DNA of 44,214 nucleotides from Thermodesulfobacteriota bacterium (GCA_034189135.1 JAXHVO010000019.1:1-44214), one strand, 5' to 3'; shown: positions 18,018 to 25,933, numbered from the stretch's first letter. Program-made: numbers and translations. Notes: generated from the sequence alone by a model not told the origin.

Positions 18018-18071
18018 CTTGTGAGGTAGTAAAACAAACGATGGAGGTAAATGCCAAGTTAAACCCCTCGA
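17956..18071 (-). ncRNA. Candidate sigma-54-dependent small RNA, copy A
   Basis: Predicted transcript of about 116 nt, placed by the sigma-54 site upstream and a rho-independent terminator at the end. Its 5' part contains a 25-nt block (18065 to 18041) identical to copy B, including UUGGCAUUUACCUCCAU with the anti-Shine-Dalgarno core ACCUCC. A second ACCUCA occurs about 20 nt later, and CUCC-type motifs recur in the terminator loop. The terminator stem is 14 bp with one G-U pair. No open reading frame with a start site is present on this strand. Unusual pairing motifs in accessible positions suggest a regulator that blocks ribosome binding (inference). Which mRNAs it binds is not known. Confidence 0.72.
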
Positions 18072-18081
18072 ATATAGTATA

Positions 18082-18097
18082 AGCAATTTTAATGCCA
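18082..18097 (-). promoter_or_regulatory. Sigma-54 promoter of small RNA copy A
   Basis: The minus strand reads TGGCAT-TAAAA-TTGCT, an exact GG-N10-GC sigma-54 (-24/-12) match. It reads toward trxB and would start the RNA at about 18071. Confidence 0.82.
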
Positions 18098-18189
18098 AAA
18101 AGGAGTTTTCATATAAAAAATCAAACGAACAGAAAAATCATGATCGATTTCTTTTTAATCATACTCTGACGTCATATGGCAAAATCTTT

Positions 18190-18205
18190 TGGCATAAATA
18201 TTGCT
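18190..18205 (+). promoter_or_regulatory. Sigma-54 promoter of the ferredoxin/cytochrome b operon
   Basis: TGGCAT-AAATA-TTGCT with exact GG-N10-GC spacing, start predicted near 18216. It points to the operon at 18506 and is divergent from the small-RNA promoter 92 bases away, so one activator site could serve both. Confidence 0.8.
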
Positions 18206-18323
18206 GTCGTTGACTTATTCTAATATTGATTTAACTTAAGACTTAGTACAGGATGACATCAACATAATTGCTACAAACAACAACTTAAGACTTTGACAAG
18301 TGGTTTTTATGATATCACTTAAC

Positions 18324-18465
18324 GAGACCTCTGCATAACGTCACTTTTTGCCCGATTTCTTCGTCAGGCTCAAATTTCAATCCTCGAAATATTCAATATA
18401 TTCCTGTGTTTGAAATTTTCGCCTTCCTTGAACTCGAACAAAAATTACCATTTTTCAAAGGTCTC
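18324..18465. mobile_element. 142-bp MITE-like insertion in the 5' leader of the ferredoxin operon
   Basis: The ends are GAGACCTCTGCATAA on the left and, reverse-complemented, GAGACCTTTGAAAAA on the right: a terminal inverted repeat of about 15 bp with 3 mismatches. It is flanked by TTAAC direct repeats (18319-18323 and 18466-18470), as expected for a 5-bp target duplication. It contains no gene. It separates the sigma-54 promoter from the start codon of the operon. Confidence 0.7.
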
Positions 18466-18505
18466 TTAACGATATCTGAATAAACTTTTTTTAAATGGAG
18501 ATAAA

Positions 18506-19462
18506 ATGAAAACCAAATTATCCAGAAGATCTTTTCTAAAGGGAACCATGGCCACGGCATGCACCCTTGCTGCAGCGGGCATCCCGGCAAGTGCTGCAGG
18601 AGCTGAAGACAAACAGCAGCTCGCCACCCTTCTCGATATTCGTAAATGTATCGGATGCGAAGCCTGTGTCGAGGCCTGTAAAGAGGTAAATGAAAAGAAA
18701 TTTCCTGACCCGAAAAAACCGTTTCCTAAAATGTATCCAGATCGCGTACCGGTAATGGACTGGTCGGACAAACAGTATGTGACAGACCGTCTGACACCTT
18801 ACAACTGGCTTTTTATTCAGCATGCCAATGTTAAAATCAACGGGGAAGAGACCGAACTTACGATTCCCAGGCGCTGCATGCACTGCGTGAACCCGCCCTG
18901 TGTTAAGCTGTGCCCGTGGGGATCGGCCAGGCTGCTGGAAAACGGCATATCGAGGATCGATCCTGAACTGTGTCTGGGTGGTGCCAAATGCAAAGCCGTC
19001 TGTCCCTGGGATATTCCTGAACGTCAGACCGGTGTGGGGTTGTATCTTGATATGCTTCCGTCACTGGCGGGAAACGGTGTGATGTACAAATGCGACCGGT
19101 GTTATAACAGAATTGCGGACGGAGAGTTGCCCGCCTGTATAGAAGCCTGCCCCGAAGATGTTCAGACCATCGGGCCAAGGGACGAAATCATTAAACAGGC
19201 TCATAAACTGGCCAAAGAGATCGGCGGATATATCTATGGTGAAAAAGAAAACGGTGGAACCAATACGATATACGTGTCTCCGGTTCCGTTCCAGGAACTG
19301 AACCAGGCCATTGAAAAAGGAAAGGGAAAGCCCCATCTGCAGCCGGTAAAGGATAGCATGGCCGATTCAAACAACCTTGCCGCGGCCATGATTGTCGCAC
19401 CGATTGCCGGACTTGCCGCCGCTGCAGGTAAATTCTACCAAATGACCAAAACCGGTAAGTAA
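18506..19462 (+). CDS. Tat-exported ferredoxin subunit (HybA/FdnH-like) of a membrane redox complex
   Basis: 318 aa. The N-terminus has a twin-arginine signal (SRRSFLKGT) followed by an Ala-rich hydrophobic stretch. It has four [4Fe-4S] Cys groups in the FdnH/HybA/PhsB pattern: CIGCEACVEAC, CMHCVNPPCVKLC, CKAVC and CDRCYNRI with CIEACPEDV. A C-terminal hydrophobic segment (AAAMIVAPIAGLAAAAG) is a likely membrane anchor. It would carry electrons between a periplasmic enzyme and the cytochrome b encoded next. No molybdopterin catalytic subunit lies nearby, so the partner is encoded elsewhere or the pair works as a membrane electron relay. GGAG lies 6 bases before the ATG. Expression is probably sigma-54-dependent. 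Confidence 0.88.
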   Translation: MKTKLSRRSFLKGTMATACTLAAAGIPASAAGAEDKQQLATLLDIRKCIGCEACVEACKEVNEKKFPDPKKPFPKMYPDRVPVMDWSDKQYVTDRLTPYNWLFIQHANVKINGEETELTIPRRCMHCVNPPCVKLCPWGSARLLENGISRIDPELCLGGAKCKAVCPWDIPERQTGVGLYLDMLPSLAGNGVMYKCDRCYNRIADGELPACIEACPEDVQTIGPRDEIIKQAHKLAKEIGGYIYGEKENGGTNTIYVSPVPFQELNQAIEKGKGKPHLQPVKDSMADSNNLAAAMIVAPIAGLAAAAGKFYQMTKTGK

Positions 19463-19489
19463 TACCATAAGTTTCCACGGAGGAAGTCA

Positions 19490-19972
19490 ATGAACCTTGA
19501 TATAACTGCTTCAAAATTCAACCAAAATAAGATCATCCGCTACTTATACCGGGCAACCATTTTTTTTCTCGTTCTGACCGGTTTTGGGAACATGCCGATT
19601 TTCAAGCGCTATTATATTGCGGATATCCCGGGACTGGGATGGCTGGCTGAGTATTACGTCACCCTTTATATCCATTATCTGTTTGCCATACTGCTGATCG
19701 GAATCATTTCGTATATTATCATCGAATATCTGGTCCTCAGGCGAAAAAAAATAAAAATTACGCTGTCCGGTTACATCCGGGGATCAGTGGTTGCCGGGCT
19801 CCTCATCACCGGGATCCTTCTGGTGATAAGAAACCATGAGGTTTCCGGGTTTGCTCCCGGTTTTATCATTTTTTTATACCTGTGCCATCTCACCCTGGTG
19901 ATGGTGCTTCTAATGACCGGGTTGGTCAGTGTTATTTTTAACAAGAAATGGTATTTTGAGGTCAGGCATTAG
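19490..19972 (+). CDS. Four-helix cytochrome b subunit (FdnI/HybB-like) of the same complex
   Basis: 160 aa with four predicted membrane helices and candidate heme-ligand histidines in helices 2 and 4 (YIHYLFA, YLCHLTL) plus RNHEVSG in a loop. This is the layout of gamma subunits of formate dehydrogenase N and related enzymes that reduce quinone. It starts 27 bases after the ferredoxin gene with GGAGG before its ATG, so they form a two-gene operon. Its 3' end overlaps the converging sigma-54 activator gene by 11 bases. The precise complex is not identifiable. Confidence 0.8.
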   Translation: MNLDITASKFNQNKIIRYLYRATIFFLVLTGFGNMPIFKRYYIADIPGLGWLAEYYVTLYIHYLFAILLIGIISYIIIEYLVLRRKKIKITLSGYIRGSVVAGLLITGILLVIRNHEVSGFAPGFIIFLYLCHLTLVMVLLMTGLVSVIFNKKWYFEVRH

Positions 19973-21374
19973 ATGGGTTTTTAAGGGGAATTTCCCATTT
20001 TTTCATATACTTCCATATTGCAGTTCTGCTCAGCCCTGCTCTTCTTCCGACCTCGGCCTTGTTCCAATCGCACTCCTCCAAGAGGGTAAGCAGAGCCTGT
20101 TTTGACAGCTTCTTGCGTGGAACAGAGTTAGAACTTAATCTTTCGGGTATGGCCGCAGTTGAGACCGAATATTGGCTTTGACGGATTTCCACCGGCAAAT
20201 CAAACGGGTTGATTCGTTCTCCGGTGCAAAGCACAAATGCATGTTCAATCGCATTCTCAATCTCCCGGACGTTTCCCGGCCAGGGATAATCCATAAGGAT
20301 ACGCAATGCTCCCGGAGTAGCCCCCTGGATTTTTTTACCGGTTTTACGGTTTTGCGCCTTAATGAAATGACTGATTAAAAGTGGTAGGTCTTCTTTTCGT
20401 TCTCGAACTGGCGGAAGATAAATGGGAAATACCTTGATTCTATAGTACAGGTCCTCCCGGAAATATCCTTGTCGGATGCGGCTATAAAGGTCCTGGTGGG
20501 TTGCGGTGATCACTCTGATATCGACTTTACGCTTTCGCGATTCACCCACGCGTTCGATTTCCCGTTGCTGCAAAACACGAAGAAGCTTTACCTGGATAAA
20601 GGGACTGAGTTCGCCGATTTCATCAAGAAAGATGGTTCCTCCTTGAGCTTCTTCAAAGCGCCCCAAGCGATCTCGCATGGCACCGGTATAAGCACCTTTT
20701 ACATGCCCGAACAACTCGCTTTCCAGTAAGGATTCCGAAAGGGCTGAACAATTAACCGTAATAAGGGGCTTGTCCTTTCGTTCGCTGTTATAATGAATCG
20801 CACCGGCCACAAGCTCTTTGCCGGTCCCGCTTTCTCCATGTACCAGTATAGTGGCATCGCTTGATGCAGCGGCCTTGATGGCCGTAAAAACCTTGCGCAT
20901 CGCCTGGCTTTTACCGATGATGTTGTCCAAACGGTGGATTTCACCCAGCCTAAGTACGGCTTCTTCTGCTTTTTTTCGCGCCTTGTTCAATTCAGTAAGA
21001 TCGGTAACCGTTTCGACCACCCCGATGATACGACCGCCTTCATCCCTGACCGCACTGGCATTCTTGATCACCGGAACATCGTGTCCATCTTTATGCTGCA
21101 CATGGCAATCTTTGGCCTCGGAAAATCCGTGTTCCATAATGCCGCAATTCTCGATGCCGGCAGGACATTCCTTACCAAAGCAGCGGCTGCAACGGAGAAG
21201 CTGACAGGTTTTCCCTATGGCATCCTTTGCCTTATACCCGCTGATGCGCTCCATGGATCTATTCCATGACGATATCCGTCCGTCGGCATCCATGGTAAAT
21301 ACCCCGTCAGCCATGGAGTCTATAATTTGATTCACGAATCTAAAATTCCAGATTTCATGGGTTTTATCTTGCAT
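19962..21374 (-). CDS. Sigma-54-dependent activator 1, PAS-AAA+-HTH
   Basis: 470 aa. An N-terminal PAS domain (about 10-125) carries many cysteines (57, 62, 65, 70, 77 and a later DCHV), consistent with a redox or metal-cluster sensor. The AAA+ domain follows with Walker A GESGTGKE, the sigma-54-contacting loop as GAYTGA, and Walker B FLDEIGELS. The C-terminal Fis-type HTH reads WNKAEVGRRAGLSRTAIWKY. The longest frame begins at GTG 21434; ATG 21374 is chosen because the PAS domain starts soon after. Convergent with the ferredoxin/cytochrome pair, it is the obvious candidate to activate it. The long inverted repeat at 21445-21486 lies just upstream and may be its autoregulatory site. Confidence 0.92.
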   Translation of the reverse strand: MQDKTHEIWNFRFVNQIIDSMADGVFTMDADGRISSWNRSMERISGYKAKDAIGKTCQLLRCSRCFGKECPAGIENCGIMEHGFSEAKDCHVQHKDGHDVPVIKNASAVRDEGGRIIGVVETVTDLTELNKARKKAEEAVLRLGEIHRLDNIIGKSQAMRKVFTAIKAAASSDATILVHGESGTGKELVAGAIHYNSERKDKPLITVNCSALSESLLESELFGHVKGAYTGAMRDRLGRFEEAQGGTIFLDEIGELSPFIQVKLLRVLQQREIERVGESRKRKVDIRVITATHQDLYSRIRQGYFREDLYYRIKVFPIYLPPVRERKEDLPLLISHFIKAQNRKTGKKIQGATPGALRILMDYPWPGNVREIENAIEHAFVLCTGERINPFDLPVEIRQSQYSVSTAAIPERLSSNSVPRKKLSKQALLTLLEECDWNKAEVGRRAGLSRTAIWKYMKKWEIPLKNPSNA

Positions 21375-21444
21375 GGATATTGTCTGCCTCGAATGATTTA
21401 ATAGTGAGTCATTTTTTGCAAGCGTTGGACTCACCAGCGTTACC

Positions 21445-21486
21445 TTAACGTTACAAAACGCTATACTTAATATAGCGTAACGTTAA
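21445..21486. promoter_or_regulatory. Long inverted repeat, possible operator
   Basis: TTAACGTTAC then AAAA then CGCTATA on the left, a CTTAA centre, and TATAGCG-TAACGTTAA on the right. The two arms are complementary apart from a small insertion in the left arm. It sits about 70 bases upstream of the activator 1 start codon. A regulator-binding palindrome is the simplest reading; no T run follows, so a terminator is unlikely. Confidence 0.5.
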
Positions 21487-21626
21487 CTGTGTTGTCAACC
21501 GGTATCGGAAGAATGCCAAGCAAAACCCAGTTGTCTTATATAGAGGGCCATTTTGGTTTTTTATCCTGCTGTTAAAACAGCTAGTTGTAAAAACAGCTCC
21601 ATTTCACTCATAAAGAAATCCAGCAG

Positions 21627-21641
21627 TGGCATACAATTTGT
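21627..21641 (+). promoter_or_regulatory. Near-consensus sigma-54 promoter upstream of the repeat protein
   Basis: TGGCAT-ACAAT-TTGT: the -24 element is perfect but the -12 dinucleotide is GT instead of GC. It lies 110 bases upstream of the 21751 gene on the same strand. Confidence 0.4.
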
Positions 21642-21750
21642 AGATATTAATGCTTAAAAGCGGAAAAAGCCGGAAGCGATGCCGGTAAAGCATGAGGATT
21701 GCATCGCAGTATATTAATTATTTTTAATATCCCCAAGAAAGGAGGTAATC

Positions 21751-22353
21751 ATGCAAGCACTCAACTGTTGTAAAACCATGGAGGCGGAACTTACCGCATG
21801 GAAGGCCAATGTTTATGATATTGTACGCAATATTGAAAACCTTCCCGGTGGTAAAAAGGAAAAGGTTCTTCCCAATATCGAAGAACTCCATACACTCACT
21901 GCGAAGCTGGATGACCGCATTGAACAAATCCGAGCCGACTGCACCCCTGAAACCGGGATCGGCGATATCAGAGCCGAAAAGGAGCTATTCGATAAGTTAT
22001 TGACAACTCTTCGCATGACAGCAGATGTGGACACGATGCAAGCAATGAACTGTTGTAAAACCATGGAGGCGGAACTTGCCGCATGGAAGGCTAATGTCTA
22101 TGATATTGTACGTGGTATTGAAAAGCTGCCCGGTGGAGAAAAGGACAAAATTCTTCCCAACATCGAAGATCTCCATATGCTCATTGCGGAGATGGACGAC
22201 AGGATCGACCAAATCCGGAAGAACTGCACACCTGAAACCGGCATAGCCGACATTCGAACCGAACGTAAAGCGTTTGACGACAACCTTTCCAAACTTCGGG
22301 TAAGTGCAGACGAAGCCATGCAAATCTTGGGAGCGGGGAACTTCGGTGGATAA
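21751..22353 (+). CDS. Internally duplicated helical protein of unknown function
   Basis: 200 aa built of two near-identical repeats, about residues 1-92 and 97-189. Each starts with QA(L/M)NCCKTMEAEL and continues with AWKANVYDIVR, LPGG(K/E)K, ILPNIE and CTPETGI. Each repeat has an adjacent cysteine pair (CC) near its start and one further cysteine. It has no signal peptide or membrane helix and is predicted mainly alpha-helical and charged. DNA identity between repeats is high, so the duplication is recent or maintained by conversion. I do not recognise the family. It leads a plus-strand gene run and has a very strong RBS (AAAGGAGGTAATC) matching the anti-SD motif of the candidate small RNAs. 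Redox thiols or metal binding are possible but not shown. Confidence 0.82.
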   Translation: MQALNCCKTMEAELTAWKANVYDIVRNIENLPGGKKEKVLPNIEELHTLTAKLDDRIEQIRADCTPETGIGDIRAEKELFDKLLTTLRMTADVDTMQAMNCCKTMEAELAAWKANVYDIVRGIEKLPGGEKDKILPNIEDLHMLIAEMDDRIDQIRKNCTPETGIADIRTERKAFDDNLSKLRVSADEAMQILGAGNFGG

Positions 22354-22383
22354 CACAATGAATGATTATTTGTTAATGTCCTA

Positions 22384-22435
22384 ACAAAGCCCTATGGATC
22401 GTATTGATCATCTCTTTGCGACCGGCGGGCTTTGT
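22384..22435 (+). other. Perfect 9-bp inverted repeat upstream of the thioredoxin gene
   Basis: ACAAAGCCC (22384-22392) pairs with GGGCTTTGT (22427-22435) through a 34-nt loop, followed by GAGATAAAAAATT. It could be a weak terminator of the repeat-protein gene or an mRNA processing or attenuation structure. Confidence 0.4.
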
Positions 22436-22480
22436 GAGATAAAAAATTGCTCGATTTAGATTAAGTAAAGGGTAAAGCAA

Positions 22481-22801
22481 GTGGACCGAAATAAACCGTT
22501 AAGCCGGCAGCAGTTTAAAAAAACCATTCAAACCGGTGTAAGCCTGGTAGACTTCAACGCGCCTTGGTGTGCACCCTGCATTGCTCAAAAGCCTATCGTC
22601 GATCAGCTGGCAAAGCTCTATGATGGCAAAGCTTCAATCATAGAAATAAATGTCGATGGAAATCAGCAATCGGCCATGGATCTGGGAATTACCAGTATCC
22701 CGACATTGATCATTTATAAAAACGGTACTGAAATTGAACGCTTCATTGGTCTTCAAAAGGCTGAAGTCCTCTCCGAAGCAATTGATAAAGCCTTGGGTTA
22801 G
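22481..22801 (+). CDS. trxA: Thioredoxin
   Basis: 106 aa, the classical thioredoxin fold. The active site is WCAPC with redox cysteines at 30 and 33, instead of the usual WCGPC, and the cis-Pro loop ITSIPTLIIYKNG is present. GTG start with AAAGGG upstream. It lies 27 bases before the flavin oxidoreductase gene, so it probably belongs to the same transcript. TrxB at 16907 is the likely reductase. The Gly-to-Ala change in the CxxC motif may shift its redox potential (inference). Confidence 0.92.
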   Translation: MDRNKPLSRQQFKKTIQTGVSLVDFNAPWCAPCIAQKPIVDQLAKLYDGKASIIEINVDGNQQSAMDLGITSIPTLIIYKNGTEIERFIGLQKAEVLSEAIDKALG

Positions 22802-22827
22802 GGTTTGAACAAAAAAGGAGGAATTTC

Positions 22828-24741
22828 ATGGACAAAATGTTTAGCGGGTTTTCGCTGGGGAATTTAAACCTAAACAACCGATTTGTCTTTCCGCCAGTAA
22901 AAACCGCCTATGGTCACCCCAAAGGGATGGTGACCGACCGCCAGTTAACCTTTTATAAACAGATCGCATGCAACGGACCGGGGATTATTATCCTTGAACC
23001 TGCTTCGGTGACTCCTGAAGGCAGGGAGCATCCAAAACAACTCTGTGTTCATCTTAAGGAAAGTGCAACAGAACTCAAAAAAATCGTGGATATCATCCAC
23101 GCAGAAAATCGTCTGGTCTGTCTTCATTTAAATCATGCCGGAGCGGCCGCCAATCCCAAGGCAACCGGTACGAAACCCAGGGCCCCTTTAGCCATTACGT
23201 GCCCCACCACAGCTCAGACTGCTGAGCCGTTGACCGAAGAAGAAATCGAATCGGTCATTGCCGGATACAAATCCGCAGCCGAAAAAGCCAAACAGGCAAA
23301 CTTCGACATGATAGAAATTCAGGCCGGTCACGGCTACCTCGTCTCCCAATTTATTAATAAAAAAATAAACCAGCGAACAGATAAATATGGCCAAGATCGG
23401 CTGCTGTTTGCCAGAGAAGCTTTTGCGGCTGTTAAAGAGGGCGCACCGGAGATACCGGTGATAGTGCGAATTTCAGGCAGTGAGATGTCTCTTGAATACG
23501 GTATTGATGTAGAGGATTTAAAATCCCTGCTTTCTCTGGCCGAAAAAGAAAGGATCAGCGCAGTACATGTGGGCATGGGAAGTTCATGCTTTAGCCCGCC
23601 CTGGTATTGCCACCACGCCAGCCTTCCTGAAAAACCACAGTTGGATGCGCTTTCCTGGGTTCGTAAGCAAACATGGCTTCCCATCATCGCTGCCGGCAGA
23701 ATGGGCAGGAAAGAAAAAATAACCCAAGTGCTGGATCAAGGGCTTGCCGACATGGTTGCCCTTGGCCGACCGCTTATTGCCGATCCTGACTTGATTGATA
23801 AATGGGGTAATGATCAAAATGAAAAAGTGAATTATTGCGGTTATTGCCTTCAGGGATGTCTGCATAGGCTGAAAAACGGCGAGCCACTGGGATGTAACTT
23901 AAACCCGGAAATTGGTCTGCCGGAACTTAAGCCGTCGGCCAAGCCGTTGAAGGTTCTGGTCGCCGGCGGAGGGCCCGGCGGGATGAGTGCCGCGCTTTAC
24001 CTGTCGCGCAGCGGACACAAAGTGACCCTTGCTGAAAAAAGCGATAAACTGGGGGGCCAGTTTAACCTGGCCTGGAAAGCCCCCGGCAAGCAATCGATGC
24101 ATGAGGGTCTGGACAAGCTGGAGTACGATGTAAATGCACAAACCGAATCCGTCATACTGAACAGGGCGGTGGATTCCAAGCTAATCGATGAACTCCATCC
24201 GGATCTTCTGGTGTGGGCAACCGGCGCTGTGCAGAATATTCCTCAAATAAAAGGGTTAAGCCACCAGTACACCATGACTGCTGTGGAATATTTTAATGGG
24301 GATAAACCGGTCAAAGGCCCGAGAGTCCTGGTGATCGGTGCTGGACGATCCGGTGTTGAAATTGCAGAAAAACTTGGAATAGATGGCTACGAAATCGTGG
24401 CCACCAAACGGACGGACCCCATCGGCAGCATGATGGAAATGATTACCAAAAAGCTGGCCATGATGCGAATTGATCAATTACCAAATGTGACCCTGATGCC
24501 GCATACCGCCGTTAAGGAGTTTCAAGCTGATAGTGTGGCCGTAGAACAAGACGGCAAGCGGTTAACGCTGGAACCTTTTCAGACGGTTATTCTTTCTTCC
24601 GGAATGCTGTCAGCCTCCGGTCCTGAGGAAGGTATCCGGAAAGCGGTTGCTGATATAGAAGTCATTGGAGATGCAAGACAGGTCCAGGATATCTTTTCAG
24701 CCGTTCACGCAGGGTACGAACTTGCTAAAAAATATGAATAG
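22828..24741 (+). CDS. FMN/FAD/4Fe-4S oxidoreductase, OYE / 2,4-dienoyl-CoA reductase family
   Basis: 637 aa. Residues about 1-330 form an FMN-binding TIM barrel of the old yellow enzyme type (NRFVFPPVKTAYG at the start, HLNHAGA, GHGYLVSQFI, VHVGMGS, ALGRPLIADPDL). A [4Fe-4S] motif follows (CGYCLQGC with a distal Cys in GCNLN). The C-terminal half holds an FAD motif VAGGGPGGMSAALYLSRSG and a second nucleotide motif VIGAGRSGVE. The same arrangement is found in dienoyl-CoA reductase, trimethylamine dehydrogenase and related NADH:flavin enzymes. The substrate is unknown. AGGAGG precedes the ATG. The DUF1638 gene starts 12 bases later. Confidence 0.92.
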   Translation: MDKMFSGFSLGNLNLNNRFVFPPVKTAYGHPKGMVTDRQLTFYKQIACNGPGIIILEPASVTPEGREHPKQLCVHLKESATELKKIVDIIHAENRLVCLHLNHAGAAANPKATGTKPRAPLAITCPTTAQTAEPLTEEEIESVIAGYKSAAEKAKQANFDMIEIQAGHGYLVSQFINKKINQRTDKYGQDRLLFAREAFAAVKEGAPEIPVIVRISGSEMSLEYGIDVEDLKSLLSLAEKERISAVHVGMGSSCFSPPWYCHHASLPEKPQLDALSWVRKQTWLPIIAAGRMGRKEKITQVLDQGLADMVALGRPLIADPDLIDKWGNDQNEKVNYCGYCLQGCLHRLKNGEPLGCNLNPEIGLPELKPSAKPLKVLVAGGGPGGMSAALYLSRSGHKVTLAEKSDKLGGQFNLAWKAPGKQSMHEGLDKLEYDVNAQTESVILNRAVDSKLIDELHPDLLVWATGAVQNIPQIKGLSHQYTMTAVEYFNGDKPVKGPRVLVIGAGRSGVEIAEKLGIDGYEIVATKRTDPIGSMMEMITKKLAMMRIDQLPNVTLMPHTAVKEFQADSVAVEQDGKRLTLEPFQTVILSSGMLSASGPEEGIRKAVADIEVIGDARQVQDIFSAVHAGYELAKKYE

Positions 24742-24753
24742 AGGAGCGTCTAA

Positions 24754-25407
24754 ATGAATAATATATCCTTTGCAGATATCGCAGTCGTTTCCTGCGGAAC
24801 ATTGAGCGTTGAACTGAACCATTTAAAGGAGGAAGGCTTCCTGGATACACCATATATTTTATACACCACTCCGGGTTTGCATCAGGATATTCCTGAACTG
24901 GAACGCCAGCTGATCAACCGAGTCAACAAAGCCAGAGAAAAAACCGATAAGGTTCTGGTCGTATATGGCGGAAAGTTTTGTTATGTTAATCCGGATGAAC
25001 CCACGCGTCTGATGCAAACCATCATTGAAGAGCAGGGAGCTGGGGTGGCCAGAATTCAGGCCACCCATTGCATGGATATGCTGGCCAGTGAAGAGGAAAG
25101 GGAGAAAATTACTGATGAAATTGCCGGAGGAGAACTGGTGTGGTGGATGACCCCCGGATGGGTGAAGTTTCGCAAACAGGTATTTAAAGGATGGGATAAG
25201 GGTCTTGCCAATGAAAACTTTCCCAGGCATACCGGCGGAGCCATCGTGCTGGATGGCATCGGGTATCTCGATCAGTACATGGCAGAAAAACCGGAAGAAT
25301 TTTTAGAGTACTGCGACTGGATGGGAATCCCGATGCAGGCATATCCGGTGACTCTCGATCGGTTAAAATCGCTGCTTACCGAGCAGGCAGAAAAGCTGCT
25401 GAGTTAA
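24754..25407 (+). CDS. DUF1638-family protein
   Basis: 217 aa with the features of DUF1638: VVSCGTLSVELN at the start, a VVYGGKFC turn after a long helix, QATHCMDML and a WWMTPGW segment. The family is often found near methylamine methyltransferase and corrinoid genes, and its biochemical role is not established. It has conserved cysteines (14, about 73 and about 102) that could bind a metal. GAGGAGCG precedes the ATG. It is co-transcribed with the oxidoreductase before it (12-base gap) and precedes the NifX-like gene by 19 bases. The assignment is from remembered family features. Confidence 0.78.
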   Translation: MNNISFADIAVVSCGTLSVELNHLKEEGFLDTPYILYTTPGLHQDIPELERQLINRVNKAREKTDKVLVVYGGKFCYVNPDEPTRLMQTIIEEQGAGVARIQATHCMDMLASEEEREKITDEIAGGELVWWMTPGWVKFRKQVFKGWDKGLANENFPRHTGGAIVLDGIGYLDQYMAEKPEEFLEYCDWMGIPMQAYPVTLDRLKSLLTEQAEKLLS

Positions 25408-25426
25408 GTAATGAGCAAAAAATATA

Positions 25427-25849
25427 ATGAAAATTGCAATAGCCACGGATGACGGAAAGACCATTCGAAAGGGTCATTTTGGTTCAAGCCGGTATTACCA
25501 AGTGATTGAAATACTTAACGGTGAAATTACCGGCAGGGAACTGCGTACAAATCCTCATGTGGAAATTGAAAATACCACCGGACATCATGGCGAGGCCGAG
25601 AAAATCGTTGCCTTGCTAAAAGATTGCGGTCTTTTTATTGCCGGCAGCATGGGGAAAAAATCCTCCTCTGAAATTGCAGCTAAGCACATTGACTGTATTA
25701 TTACTATATTTAAAACAGTTGATTTTGCAGTTTCAAAATATCTGCTGGGAGAAAACGAAGGCTTCAAATTCTATGATTCAGATTCAGAAAAATTTATTTC
25801 ATGTTCGGAAAGAGAAAAAAAGATAGAGTTGCCAAAAAAGCCGCTATGA
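25427..25849 (+). CDS. NifX/NifB-type iron-molybdenum cofactor-binding domain protein
   Basis: 140 aa of the small alpha/beta dinitrogenase iron-molybdenum cofactor domain (NifX / ORP-like): MKIAIATDDGKTIRKGHFGSSRYYQVIEI is split over the first strand and the metal-cluster loop, with GHHGEAEKIV later. The family binds FeMo or Mo-Cu clusters or serves as metallocluster carrier in anaerobes. In this gene run, with redox proteins, it may carry a metal cluster for a neighbour; the role is unknown. The start is an ATG with only a weak RBS. Two paralogues are at 38822 and 39763. Confidence 0.82.
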   Translation: MKIAIATDDGKTIRKGHFGSSRYYQVIEILNGEITGRELRTNPHVEIENTTGHHGEAEKIVALLKDCGLFIAGSMGKKSSSEIAAKHIDCIITIFKTVDFAVSKYLLGENEGFKFYDSDSEKFISCSEREKKIELPKKPL

Positions 25850-25933
25850 GGAGACTTTAAAAAGATATCGATTTGGGGCAAGGTGGAAAGCGGAAAAAGC
25901 ATCCTGACCGGATTGCTAAACGGAGGAAAGGCA

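Larger units (their letters stand above)
17834..18505. other. Complex intergenic region between trxB and the ferredoxin operon
   Basis: These 672 bases have no protein gene but several elements in order: a hairpin before the trxB RBS, the trxB promoter, small RNA candidate A (minus strand) with its sigma-54 promoter, a divergent sigma-54 promoter (plus strand), a 12-bp direct repeat AACTTAAGACTT (about 18232 and 18281), and a 142-bp MITE-like insertion. Confidence 0.7.
21375..21750. other. Divergent intergenic region between activator 1 and the repeat protein
   Basis: These 376 bases hold a long imperfect inverted repeat (21445-21486), a near-consensus sigma-54 site (21627-21641) pointing right, and a strong RBS (AAAGGAGGTAATC) at the right end. 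No additional gene is seen. Confidence 0.5.

Noticed and set aside
18293-18318. Sigma-70 promoter TTGACA upstream of the ferredoxin operon
   Set aside because: The -35 box is perfect but no acceptable -10 box lies 16-18 bp downstream.
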